A stretch of DNA of 64,000 nucleotides, taken from assembly GCA_020634215.1 (NCBI GenBank), contig JACKCD010000015.1, positions 1-64,000 of the forward strand, given 5' to 3'. This DNA is from Ardenticatenaceae bacterium (GTDB lineage: Bacteria > Chloroflexota > Anaerolineae > Promineifilales > Promineifilaceae). Shown piece after piece: positions 1-8,023 of the stretch. Position numbers and translations under genes: made by a program. A model generated the notes under the pieces. It saw nothing but the letters and a program-made list of their open reading frames with translations, was not told the DNA's origin and did no database searches. Each line of letters begins with the position of its first letter. The stretch's first letter is position 1.

Positions 1-1
1 C

Positions 2-1549
2 ACGCTGGAGGCGGCTCTGGCCGTGCTTGGCGCACCCGCTTCTTTCGAGACGCTGGATTCCCTGGTTAACAAAAGCCTCATTCGGCAAACGGGCAGTGGC
101 GGCACGCCCCGCTTCACCATGTTGGAGATGATTCGTGAATTTGGCAGGGAACAGTTGCAATCAACGGCCGAATTAGCCACCACCCGTCACACCCACGCCC
201 ACTGGTACACAGCCCTGGCCGAATCAGCCGAACCCCACCTACTCGGAGCCAATCAAAAAACATGGTTGCCTCGCCTGGAAGTGGAGCAAGACAATTTTCG
301 GGCGGTCTTTCGCTGGGCGTTAGAGGCCCGCGATGGGGATGTGGCCTACCGATTGGCTGGCGCACTGGGGCAGTTTTGGTTCGTAAACGGCCGTTGGACA
401 GAAGGCCGCCGTTTGTTAGAAGAAGTGCTGGCTTTGCCGACGGATGTGCCACCAGACCCAACCCGCCGCGCCAAGGTGCTGTACCAAGCCAGCTATCTGG
501 CTCAATATCAAGGTGACTATGCCCGAGCACGAGGACTGTGCGAACAAAGCCTGGCTCTCTATCGCACCCTCGACAACCAGTTCTGGATGGTTATGACAAT
601 CGTCCGCTTAGCCCGCATCACCTTATATCAAGAAGACCAAGAAGCACGGAGGGCATTCCTAGCCGAGGCGGCCACCCTGATTGGCACCTTGCCGGACTCC
701 ATCGAGAAAGCAAGAGCCTATAAAGATATGTTCTTGAGCATTATCTACAGTCTCGATCCCCTCACCGAGGCAAACATCCGTTATCAAGCGGAGCATGAAA
801 GGCTCTCTCGACAGTTCAAGGATCGCACGGAGCTAGCCCTAGCAGTTCTCCAACGGGCTACCCTTTCTTTAATACAAGGTGATGTAGCCTCGGCAATCTC
901 GTTAGCCAATGAAGTGCAACAGTCATTAAAGGAATCTAGCACTGAATATAGCAGCACGCGTACTGATACTTCCAATATCTATCTGGATATCATTCAGGCA
1001 GAATTTGACGTGGCGCGACAGCGCTTGGATAAGATCATCGAGTCAACCTATAGGCGCAAAGATCATGTGTTAGAACTTAGTTTAGTCAATCTGGCTTTCA
1101 TTTTGTGGAAACAAAATCTGGCAATATGGTCGGCCAGGGTGCTTGGCCTAGCAAATATTAGAGCTGACGGTGGCCATAGCAACCCCAATCTGGCTCTCCT
1201 TGAACGATTCACAATATCCCGCAACTTTTATGATAATTTACGTACCCAGTTAGGCGCAGAGGCGTTTGCGCGAGAGTTGGCCGTTGGCCGACAAATGAGC
1301 ATCGCCGACCTCCAAGCCATTCCAAACCCGTCAACGTCTCCAACCCACTCAATTGACAGCCTAACGCCACGAGAGCTTGATGTCCTCCAACTCCTTGCCC
1401 AAGAATTGAGCAATCCCCAAATTGCCGAACAGCTCGTCGTCAGCCGCCGCACGGTGGATGCGCACCTGCGTTCAATCTATGACAAACTAGGTGTCAAATC
1501 CCGTGATGCCGCCCTCCGCGTGGCTCAAGAGCGCAGTTTACTGCCGTAG
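2..1549 (+). CDS. LuxR-family ATPase-type transcriptional regulator, 5' end outside window
   Basis: The frame is open to the left edge, so the N-terminal ATPase part is missing; the GTG at 23 is probably internal. The first visible residues (LDSLVNKSLI, then RFTMLEMIREFGREQL) match the winged-helix end of the NB-ARC/AAA module of large LuxR-type regulators. A helical, TPR-like region follows over roughly residues 60-400. The last 65 residues are a complete LuxR/FixJ helix-turn-helix (LTPRELDVLQLLA ... VSRRTVDAHLRSIYDKLGV), which binds DNA. Family knowledge: such proteins sense a ligand or partner through the TPR part and activate transcription. The target is not visible. One AACGGCCGTT copy lies at 386. 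Confidence 0.85.
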   Translation, partial: TLEAALAVLGAPASFETLDSLVNKSLIRQTGSGGTPRFTMLEMIREFGREQLQSTAELATTRHTHAHWYTALAESAEPHLLGANQKTWLPRLEVEQDNFRAVFRWALEARDGDVAYRLAGALGQFWFVNGRWTEGRRLLEEVLALPTDVPPDPTRRAKVLYQASYLAQYQGDYARARGLCEQSLALYRTLDNQFWMVMTIVRLARITLYQEDQEARRAFLAEAATLIGTLPDSIEKARAYKDMFLSIIYSLDPLTEANIRYQAEHERLSRQFKDRTELALAVLQRATLSLIQGDVASAISLANEVQQSLKESSTEYSSTRTDTSNIYLDIIQAEFDVARQRLDKIIESTYRRKDHVLELSLVNLAFILWKQNLAIWSARVLGLANIRADGGHSNPNLALLERFTISRNFYDNLRTQLGAEAFARELAVGRQMSIADLQAIPNPSTSPTHSIDSLTPRELDVLQLLAQELSNPQIAEQLVVSRRTVDAHLRSIYDKLGVKSRDAALRVAQERSLLP

Positions 1550-1694
1550 GGGCGTGGCCTTGTGCCCGCCCGTCCCCCAAGTTTAGAGTCAAATAGGCAA
1601 TGGTTTGTGAGGCAAACGGCCGTTTCCCATGTCATTCCGAGAGACTCATAGCAAAAGAGTGCCACTCAAAACGGCAAAAGCTTGTCCTACCAAC

Positions 1695-1776
1695 TGTCAT
1701 TCCGAGGTCCTCCGAGGAATCCCGACGGATCAGCTAGTCCGTCGGGATTCCCCGCCGAAGACGGCTCGAAATGACA
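1695..1776. repeat. Intergenic inverted repeat, CATTCCGAG family
   Basis: Left arm begins TGTCATTCCGAGG at 1695, right arm ends CTCGAAATGACA at 1776, with an inner stem of ATCCCGAC against GTCGGGAT. A second member lies at 44903-44991. The 350-base gap between the regulator and the next gene (1550-1899) also holds one AACGGCCGTT (1615) and three short direct repeats of the ATAGGCAA type near 1800-1835. No coding potential seen. Confidence 0.75.
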
Positions 1777-1899
1777 ATAGGCTTTCTCCCAAACCCAAAT
1801 AGGTAACCTAAATAGGCAAGCCATATAGGCAACTTACCGATGTGTCCTCCTCATACCCCCTGTAAACTGTCATCAACACACAAAACAAGGAGCAACATC

Positions 1900-2613
1900 A
1901 TGAAAGTAATCGGATCTGGATTTGGACGAACAGGCACAATGTCAATGAAAGCAGCCTTAGAACAGCTTGGGTTTGGACCTTGCTACCATATGGATGAGGT
2001 GGCGCTTAACAAAGAACGCACTGAAGCCTGGTACCATATCTCACAGGGCAAACCAGCTAATTGGCAAAAAATATTTCAAAATTATGAATCGGCCGTTGAT
2101 TTTCCCGCCAGCGTTCTTTACAAAGAAATTCTGGCTGCCTTTCCAGAGGCCAAAGTCGTTCACACAGTTCGTGAACCAGAAAAATGGTACGCCAGCACAA
2201 TGGACACGATTTATCTAACGGTCGGCTCGAACGTGTTCCCCAAATGGGTGCAACGCATGGTCAAGATGTTTGGTCAATGGGTCACCATGTCAGACACACT
2301 GATCTGGAACGGCTTATTTGAAGGTCAGTTTGAGAACCGTCAACGAGCCATCGAAATATTCAATGAGCGGACAGAAGAAGTCAAGCGCACGGTTCCTGCC
2401 GATCAGCTACTTGTTTTTAGCGTCAAAGAGGGTTGGGAACCACTTTGTCAATTTCTAGGCGTTCCTGTACCTGATACTCCATTCCCGCATGTCAATGACA
2501 AAAAGACAATGCGTCGGCAACTTCAGGCGGCACGCATCATTTTGCGTCTTGCCCCTGCTCTGTTAGTGGGCATTATCTTTGCCATTGGGATTGTTATCAC
2601 TGGATTGATATAA
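1900..2613 (+). CDS. Sulfotransferase-like P-loop protein with C-terminal membrane anchor
   Basis: Start taken at ATG 1900, which has AAGGAG about 8 bases upstream; the longer frame from ATG 1840 has no ribosome site and an unlikely N-terminus. The protein opens with a beta strand and P-loop-like motif (VIGSGFGRTGTMS) that in sulfotransferases binds the 5'-phosphosulfate of PAPS. VVHTVREPEKWY fits the 3'-phosphate binding strand of the Sulfotransfer_4-type family. The last 25 or so residues (from LRLAPALLVG) are one hydrophobic helix, so the enzyme is probably tethered to the membrane. At 237 residues the length suits the family. The substrate is unknown; no partner gene is adjacent. Confidence 0.75.
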   Translation: MKVIGSGFGRTGTMSMKAALEQLGFGPCYHMDEVALNKERTEAWYHISQGKPANWQKIFQNYESAVDFPASVLYKEILAAFPEAKVVHTVREPEKWYASTMDTIYLTVGSNVFPKWVQRMVKMFGQWVTMSDTLIWNGLFEGQFENRQRAIEIFNERTEEVKRTVPADQLLVFSVKEGWEPLCQFLGVPVPDTPFPHVNDKKTMRRQLQAARIILRLAPALLVGIIFAIGIVITGLI

Positions 2614-2701
2614 GGTCGCCACGACAACCATAGGTTCATCTAAGACACAATTTGCGCCGCATTCGCCGGGCGAATGAATGTAGCATTACATATAAGGAGA
2701 G

Positions 2702-3304
2702 ATGAAAATGAGAGAAGAAGATTCTAGCTGTTGGTATTTTGCCTTTGGCTCAAATATGGATTCAGAAACTTTTATTAATTCTCGCAAAATGTCGCCTTTA
2801 TCAAAGGAAGTAGCTCGGTTGTCAGGCTTTGAATTACTGTTCGACCAAAAGGGAATTCCAGTTGTCGAACCAGCATTTGCATCAATAAGAGAGAGCAAAG
2901 ATAGCGAAGTATGGGGAGTTCTATACAAACTATCGAAAGAAGATTTTGAGAGGCTTCATTATACAGAAGGTGACAGTTACGAAGTGCGATCCATTGAAGT
3001 ACAAGGTAATGTAAATGGCCTTATTCAATGTTTTGCATACATTGGGCGAGAATCAAAACTCGGTTTAAGACCATCACGTCGCTACCTGCGTAAACTAATC
3101 AGTGGTGCTGTTGAACACGAGTTACCAGATGTTTACATTAATAAGCTCAAATCATATAAAAGCACATATATACCGGTAGCCTCTGAGGTCGCTGGCTTGG
3201 TAATAAAATTTTTTCTTTGGTACTCGTCAAAAGGTAAAACTGTCAATTTCATTGTGTCTAAATCTGGTGCAAGCTACGCTGCACCGGAGAAGGAAAATGT
3301 ATAA
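2702..3304 (+). CDS. Gamma-glutamylcyclotransferase-like (AIG2/GGCT fold) protein
   Basis: ATG 2702 follows AAGGAGAG at good spacing. The N-terminus carries WYFAFGSNM, the substrate-loop signature of the GGCT/AIG2 fold, followed by the expected strands (VWGVLYKLSKEDFERLH) in which the conserved acid that removes the proton from the gamma-glutamyl amine lies nearby. Family enzymes release 5-oxoproline from gamma-glutamyl peptides, but several members have other or unknown substrates, so only the fold is claimed. Base composition is distinctly more A/T-rich than the neighbours and the gene has no AACGGCCGTT copy, which may point to recent acquisition. Confidence 0.75.
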   Translation: MKMREEDSSCWYFAFGSNMDSETFINSRKMSPLSKEVARLSGFELLFDQKGIPVVEPAFASIRESKDSEVWGVLYKLSKEDFERLHYTEGDSYEVRSIEVQGNVNGLIQCFAYIGRESKLGLRPSRRYLRKLISGAVEHELPDVYINKLKSYKSTYIPVASEVAGLVIKFFLWYSSKGKTVNFIVSKSGASYAAPEKENV

Positions 3305-3342
3305 GTTGAAATATCAACAGAACCACAAAAGGAGATAAAAAG

Positions 3343-3831
3343 ATGATCGTTTCATGTAAATGTGGACAAGTGCAGTTGGAAGTTACCGGAAAACCCTTCA
3401 TGGTCGCTGCCTGTTACTGCGATGACTGTCAGGCGGGCTGGAAGCGGATTGAGGCGTTTGAGAACGCTGCACCGGTATTGGACGACAGGGGCGGGATCGA
3501 AGGCCTCTATTTCCGTAATGATCGAGTTCGTGTTGTGCAGGGGGAGGAACTCTTGCAACCGTTCAAACTCAAGCCGGAGTCGCCTATGCGCCGCATGATG
3601 GCCAAGTGCTGTAACACGGCCATGTATAGCTCAAGGGAAGACTTCCGTTTTACGGGAATCATCCGTGCCCGTTTCGGACCGGATGCGCCGCCGCTGGAAG
3701 TGCGCTATTTCACCAAGTTCAGCCCGGAACAGCCCTTTGTCTCCCATGATGTCCCCAGTTATCCAGGCGTTCCGCTCCGTAACAAACTGAAGATGCTTCG
3801 CGCTCATCTGGCCGCGACTCTTCACTTGTAA
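3343..3831 (+). CDS. GFA/CENP-V-fold zinc-binding protein
   Basis: Start ATG 3343 follows AAAGGAGATAAAA. The protein begins with a CxCG motif (Cys5, Cys7) and continues with CYCDDC (Cys24, Cys26, Cys29) and a later CC pair, the cysteine pattern that holds structural and catalytic zinc in glutathione-dependent formaldehyde-activating (GFA) proteins. The remaining sequence is only loosely GFA-like and the protein is of the DUF6151-like kind, so a formaldehyde role is not claimed. It sits 39 bases after the GGCT-like gene in the same direction, so they may share a transcript. Both families touch glutathione chemistry, which is suggestive only. Confidence 0.65.
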   Translation: MIVSCKCGQVQLEVTGKPFMVAACYCDDCQAGWKRIEAFENAAPVLDDRGGIEGLYFRNDRVRVVQGEELLQPFKLKPESPMRRMMAKCCNTAMYSSREDFRFTGIIRARFGPDAPPLEVRYFTKFSPEQPFVSHDVPSYPGVPLRNKLKMLRAHLAATLHL

Positions 3832-3888
3832 TATATCCCAGCTTGTTTTTGCAATGCTGCACCCCTGCAACATTTAGGATGGCTCCAT

Positions 3889-5151
3889 ATGCCCACTACA
3901 CGTTCAACCTTTCTTGACAGTTTCACCCCGTTAAAAAATGTAAACTACCGTACTTATTTGATGGGGCAGGGCGTATCGCTGGCTGGCACCTTTATGCAGC
4001 AGATGGCACTGCAATGGTTTGTGTGGGAAATTACACAGGATACGCGCTGGATCGGCATTGTGGCTGCCGTTACCTCAGCACCAACCTTTTTTCTCATGCC
4101 CTTTAGCGGCGCCATTGCCGACCGCGTAGACCGGCGCAAGCTACTCATTACCACGCAAATTGCTGAGATGGTGTTGGCGCTGGGCATGGCGCTGCTCATC
4201 TTTATGGGGATCAAAGTGGTCTGGCCGGTGCTGATTTTTGCGCTGCTTTTGGGCGTCTCGGCGTCGTTTACCTTCCCATCTCAGGGCGCGTTTATTGGCG
4301 ACCTGAGCGGCATGGCCGAAATTCGCAAGTCAATGATGCTCTATGCGCTGGCCATTGAGATAGGTCGCTTTGTGGGGCCGGCGCTAGCGGGCTTTGTGGT
4401 GGCGCAATTTAACACGGCCACGGCCTTTTTGCTGAATGGGCTGAGCTTTGGCGCCGTCATTTTTACGCTGTCGCTTGTGCGCGCTGAGCAGATGCGCCGC
4501 CCGCCCAGCGGCAACTTGCTGCAAAACTTTGGCGAGGCCGTGCGCTACGTGCGTCAGCAGCCGCGCATTGCTGATCTGCTAGTCTGTAGCCTGTCCATCA
4601 TGCTCTTTGTTTTTGCCAGCTTGCAGATGGCCGCGCCCATTGCCGACCTGGTGCTCAATGGCGGGCCGCAACTGGTGGGCTATATGCTCGGCGCATCGGG
4701 CGCGGGCGCGGTGGTGGGCATATTGGTGATCGCGCCCCAAGTGCAGCGGTTCGAACGAGCTGGCGCCGCGTTGAGCGTCGCGCTGCTCTGGTCGGGCCTG
4801 TGGCTGATTCTCACCTCTTTCTTCACCTGGTCCCCATTGACGCTGTTGGGCATCTTCTGCTTCAGCCTGAACATTCCGGTGGTGCTGGCCAGCGTCGCTG
4901 CGCTGATCCAAATGCTGGCGCCGCCCGATATGCGGGCGCGGCTGCTCAGCGTGTCTACCATGCTTTCGACGGGGGCGCAGCCGCTGGGCGCGCTCTTTGT
5001 GGGCTGGATAGGTAATGCCTTTGGCCCCTTGGCAGCGTTGCGGGTTAACGGCTTTCTCATGGTGACTATTGCTCTGGTGCTGCTGCTGTTGCACAGAGAA
5101 TTTCGCACATGGAAGGTGAACAGAGCACCCGCCCCCTTAAATCCAAACTGA
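3889..5151 (+). CDS. MFS efflux transporter (EntS/MFS_3 type)
   Basis: 420 residues with about 12 predicted membrane helices. The loop between helices 2 and 3 has GAIADRVDRRKLLI, the classic MFS signature, and the start region (FTPLKNVNYRTYLMGQGVSLAGTFMQQMALQWFVWEIT) is typical of enterobactin-exporter-like MFS_3 proteins. Expected role: proton-driven export of a small molecule across the cytoplasmic membrane. The gene lies 36 bases before the split phosphotransferase pair in the same direction. An exporter next to a drug-phosphotransferase-like enzyme would fit antibiotic tolerance, but this is inference. Confidence 0.85.
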   Translation: MPTTRSTFLDSFTPLKNVNYRTYLMGQGVSLAGTFMQQMALQWFVWEITQDTRWIGIVAAVTSAPTFFLMPFSGAIADRVDRRKLLITTQIAEMVLALGMALLIFMGIKVVWPVLIFALLLGVSASFTFPSQGAFIGDLSGMAEIRKSMMLYALAIEIGRFVGPALAGFVVAQFNTATAFLLNGLSFGAVIFTLSLVRAEQMRRPPSGNLLQNFGEAVRYVRQQPRIADLLVCSLSIMLFVFASLQMAAPIADLVLNGGPQLVGYMLGASGAGAVVGILVIAPQVQRFERAGAALSVALLWSGLWLILTSFFTWSPLTLLGIFCFSLNIPVVLASVAALIQMLAPPDMRARLLSVSTMLSTGAQPLGALFVGWIGNAFGPLAALRVNGFLMVTIALVLLLLHREFRTWKVNRAPAPLNPN

Positions 5152-5187
5152 TTTTTAACCGAACCCTGGTAACATTCGGAGGTTACA

Positions 5188-6972
5188 ATGTCTGAGAAAG
5201 CAACCCAAACAATCGTTCCTGGTCAACCGGTTCTTCCGCCCCCTGACTTTCCAGTGAGTTGGGATGATCCGCAGGATGCCAAGATCACTTGGTTGACCTT
5301 TTCCCCATACAGAGTCTCAATACGGCCGTTAATCTATGCCGTAATCAACGCCTTCACCGTCGGCGGCAACATTGGCCTAGAGAAGGCGGGACTACCATTT
5401 GAAGCGCGGATGAGCCGCATCAACACCTTTGCCTATATCGGCATGGCACCCAAAGCCGCTCCACCAGAGGTCGTGATGAAAGCGATGGGGTTCATCAGCC
5501 GCACCGCGCCCAGCATGTTCAAAGTGATGATGGGCAAGGTGGGTGCTGGCATGTCCAAACAGCAAGAGGCCGCTCTCAACCCCATCATTGAACAGTTTGA
5601 TACCTATTGGTACGATGAACTTCTGCCCGGAATCAAACAGCATCTCGCCTATTTTGAGAGCAGTGATCTGCGCGGTATGAGCCTGGATCAACTACGCGCC
5701 CACCTGGCAGAAGCCATGCGACGTACCGAATGTATCGGGGCCATCCATCACAAGATTTTGATGCCAATGCTCTTTGCTATGAGCCAATTTGAAGAGTTCT
5801 ATTGTGAGCTGTTCGACGGGGTCACGACGCTGGATGCGCTGCGGCTGACGCAGGGTTTTGACAACCTGACCGTGAAAAGCGACGAGGCTTTGTGGCGCTT
5901 GAGCCGCACCGCCCGTGCCATCCCCGAAGTGCATACGATTCTCGCCGAACACGCAGCCAGTGAAGTCATCGCCGCGCTAGAAAAATCGCCTACTAGCAAA
6001 CCCTTTTTGGCTGAACTGCGTGGCTGGCTGGCTGAATATGGGCAGCGTCTCAATTCTGTCTTTGGCCTAAACGAGCCAAGCTGGATTGAGGAACCGTCAC
6101 CAGCTATCCAAAATTTGCAGGCATATATCACGCTGCCTGATCGTCAGCCTGAACTGGAAGATGTGGCGGTTGTTGAGCGGGAAACGGCCGTTGCCACCGC
6201 CCGCGCCAAACTTGCTGGCTATCCTCAACCCGTGGTCGCCCGCTTTGAAACCCTGTTGCAGGCGGCTCAACTTGCCACCGTTGTCCATGAAGACCACAAC
6301 GTGTGGATTGACCAACGCTTCTTCTATCACATCCATCGCATCATCATGGAATTTGGATCACGTTTGGCACAGGCTGGCTGCATCAAAACGGCCGTTGACA
6401 TCTTCTACCTCACACCCGAAGAATTACAGACCAGCCGTGACAATTGCCTGAAAGCATTGGTGCAGCAGCGTCAGGCCGAGATGGCTCATTTCGGTCAGAT
6501 GACCCCGCCGCCGATGCTAGGTACAGCCCCGCCGTTTGATCTGTCGAATGGCGGCTCTATGGTTCGGGCTATTTTTAAGGGCGAAATGGCACAAGCCAAT
6601 GGGAGCCAACCCGAAGCCAATCTATTGCAGGGGTTGGGCGGGTCGGCGGGAGTGGTGCAAGGAACGGCCAGGGTGCTGCACTCACTCGATGAGGCGGGTA
6701 GATTACAGCCCGGTGATGTGCTGGTAACGGGGGCGACGGAGCCACCCTGGACACCGCTGTTTGCCACGGCGGCGGCGGTGGTGACGGATAGTGGGGGCGT
6801 ATTGTCCCATACGGCCGTTGTCGCCCGTGAGTACCGTATTCCCGCCGTCGTTGGGGCGAGTATCGCCACCAAAACGATCCGCGATGGACAGCTTGTGGAA
6901 GTGGATGGCAGTAACGGCACGGTACGCATTCTGGTAGAGGAGACATCTCATGAACCTGCTCTGGTTGGGTGA
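5188..6972 (+). CDS. PEP-utilising enzyme: helical domain plus phosphohistidine domain
   Basis: Start ATG 5188 has GGAGG about 7 bases upstream. The first 470 or so residues are a mostly helical domain without a clear hallmark; the C-terminal part is the swivelling phosphohistidine domain of PEP synthase and PPDK, with GGVLSHTAVVAREYRIPAVVG-like sequence in which His541 would carry the phosphate. The order and sizes correspond to the middle and C-terminal domains of rifampicin phosphotransferase. The ATP-grasp domain is missing here and is encoded by the next gene, which overlaps by 23 bases. The two proteins probably form one enzyme that moves the beta-phosphate of ATP to His541 and then to a substrate. 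The substrate (rifamycin, pyruvate or other) cannot be read from the sequence. Confidence 0.8.
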   Translation: MSEKATQTIVPGQPVLPPPDFPVSWDDPQDAKITWLTFSPYRVSIRPLIYAVINAFTVGGNIGLEKAGLPFEARMSRINTFAYIGMAPKAAPPEVVMKAMGFISRTAPSMFKVMMGKVGAGMSKQQEAALNPIIEQFDTYWYDELLPGIKQHLAYFESSDLRGMSLDQLRAHLAEAMRRTECIGAIHHKILMPMLFAMSQFEEFYCELFDGVTTLDALRLTQGFDNLTVKSDEALWRLSRTARAIPEVHTILAEHAASEVIAALEKSPTSKPFLAELRGWLAEYGQRLNSVFGLNEPSWIEEPSPAIQNLQAYITLPDRQPELEDVAVVERETAVATARAKLAGYPQPVVARFETLLQAAQLATVVHEDHNVWIDQRFFYHIHRIIMEFGSRLAQAGCIKTAVDIFYLTPEELQTSRDNCLKALVQQRQAEMAHFGQMTPPPMLGTAPPFDLSNGGSMVRAIFKGEMAQANGSQPEANLLQGLGGSAGVVQGTARVLHSLDEAGRLQPGDVLVTGATEPPWTPLFATAAAVVTDSGGVLSHTAVVAREYRIPAVVGASIATKTIRDGQLVEVDGSNGTVRILVEETSHEPALVG

Positions 6973-7789
6973 TCCCAAATCGTTTGATGCGGCTCTGGTG
7001 GGCGGCAAAGTAGCCAATCTCAGCCGCCTGGCTCGGGCTTACCATCGTGTGCCGGATGGCTTTTGTATCCCCGCGACGGTGCTGCATGAGATGCATCCCT
7101 CTGACTTGTATGATGATGTGGTAACGGCCGTTTCTGCGCTGATGGCTTGTCATGGGTTAGCTGAATTGGTAACGGCCGTTCGCTCCTCGGCCGTAGACGA
7201 GGACAGTGCCGACGCTTCCTTTGCGGGGCAGCACGAAACCTATCTCAATATTGTGGGCGTCGAGGCCATTGTGCAGGCCATCGCCCAATGTTGGGAGTCG
7301 GCACATTCGGAGCGGGCATTGGCCTATCGTCGCCAACAAGGGCTGGCCTCAGAACGGCCACAAATTGCCGTGCTGGTGCAGCAGTTGGTAGCGGCGGATA
7401 GTTCGGCCGTTGTCTTTAGCGCCAATCCAATTACGGGCAGTCGGGACGAAATTATGATCAACGCCAGTTGGGGATTAGGCGAAAGCATTGTGGGCGGCAC
7501 AGTCACGCCAGACACCTTCGTCGTGAGCAAGTCTGACCAGACAATCAGTAGCCGCATCATTGCCGACAAGCAGCACATGACGGTCTCTGTGCCAGGTGGC
7601 ACGTCCGAGGTAGACGTGCCGCGCTTTTTACGCAGCCAAGCCTCGCTCAATGATGAGCAAGTGCTGGAAATGGCTCAACTTGCCCTCACGCTTGAGCAAG
7701 CGATGGGCTACCCCGTTGATATTGAGTGTGCCTACGCTGGCGGCGAGCTGTACTTGCTGCAATGTCGGCCGATTACGACGTTGCCGTAA
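6950..7789 (+). CDS. PPDK N-terminal-type ATP-binding protein, partner of the preceding gene
   Basis: ATG 6950 lies inside the end of the preceding gene with AGGAGA upstream, so translation is probably coupled. The 279 residues are one complete PPDK_N/ATP-grasp module: VGGKVANLSRL and VPDGFCI near the start, VRSSAVDEDSADASFAGQ, then SAVVFSANPITG and GLGESIVGGTVTPD, ending with DIECAY and LYLLQCRPIT. These motifs bind Mg-ATP and form the pyrophosphoryl transfer site. In PEP synthase and rifampicin phosphotransferase this module is N-terminal in one chain; here it stands alone and comes second. Two AACGGCCGTT copies lie at 7123 and 7171. Confidence 0.88.
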   Translation: MNLLWLGDPKSFDAALVGGKVANLSRLARAYHRVPDGFCIPATVLHEMHPSDLYDDVVTAVSALMACHGLAELVTAVRSSAVDEDSADASFAGQHETYLNIVGVEAIVQAIAQCWESAHSERALAYRRQQGLASERPQIAVLVQQLVAADSSAVVFSANPITGSRDEIMINASWGLGESIVGGTVTPDTFVVSKSDQTISSRIIADKQHMTVSVPGGTSEVDVPRFLRSQASLNDEQVLEMAQLALTLEQAMGYPVDIECAYAGGELYLLQCRPITTLP

Positions 7790-7800
7790 TCACCTCGCAA

Positions 7801-7886
7801 ATTATACTCCGTGCAATTTGAAACCTATGGTTTTTTTGGTACCTGTCAGGCAAAAAACCATAGGTTTCATTCAAATTTGAGTATAG
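7801..7886. repeat. Long imperfect intergenic hairpin
   Basis: Arms 7801-7836 and 7852-7885 are near-complementary along their whole length, with a core of GAAACCTATGGTTTTTT against AAAAAACCATAGGTTTC. It sits directly behind the stop of the ATP-binding gene. It could terminate transcription (T-runs on both strands) or be a small MITE-like repeat; no second copy is in the window. The rest of the gap up to 8023 holds nothing recognised. Confidence 0.7.
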
Positions 7887-8023
7887 TTGGCCGTTTCCCC
7901 CAGCATCCCCTTCAATTACCCCGCCACCGCATCCCTTAAATCGGTAACGTTTTATCATTTTGCCCGATGCGCTCACAATCCAGTTGCGTGTCAATCTTAA
8001 ACTCGTAAGCTAGAATCAACATC

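Noticed and set aside
114..530. Long minus-strand frame within the LuxR-type gene, and similar long antisense frames (for example 13788-14849, 48372-49589, 24965-25414)
   Set aside because: They lie fully under well-supported genes, show no motifs and have residue content typical of antisense of GC-rich codons.
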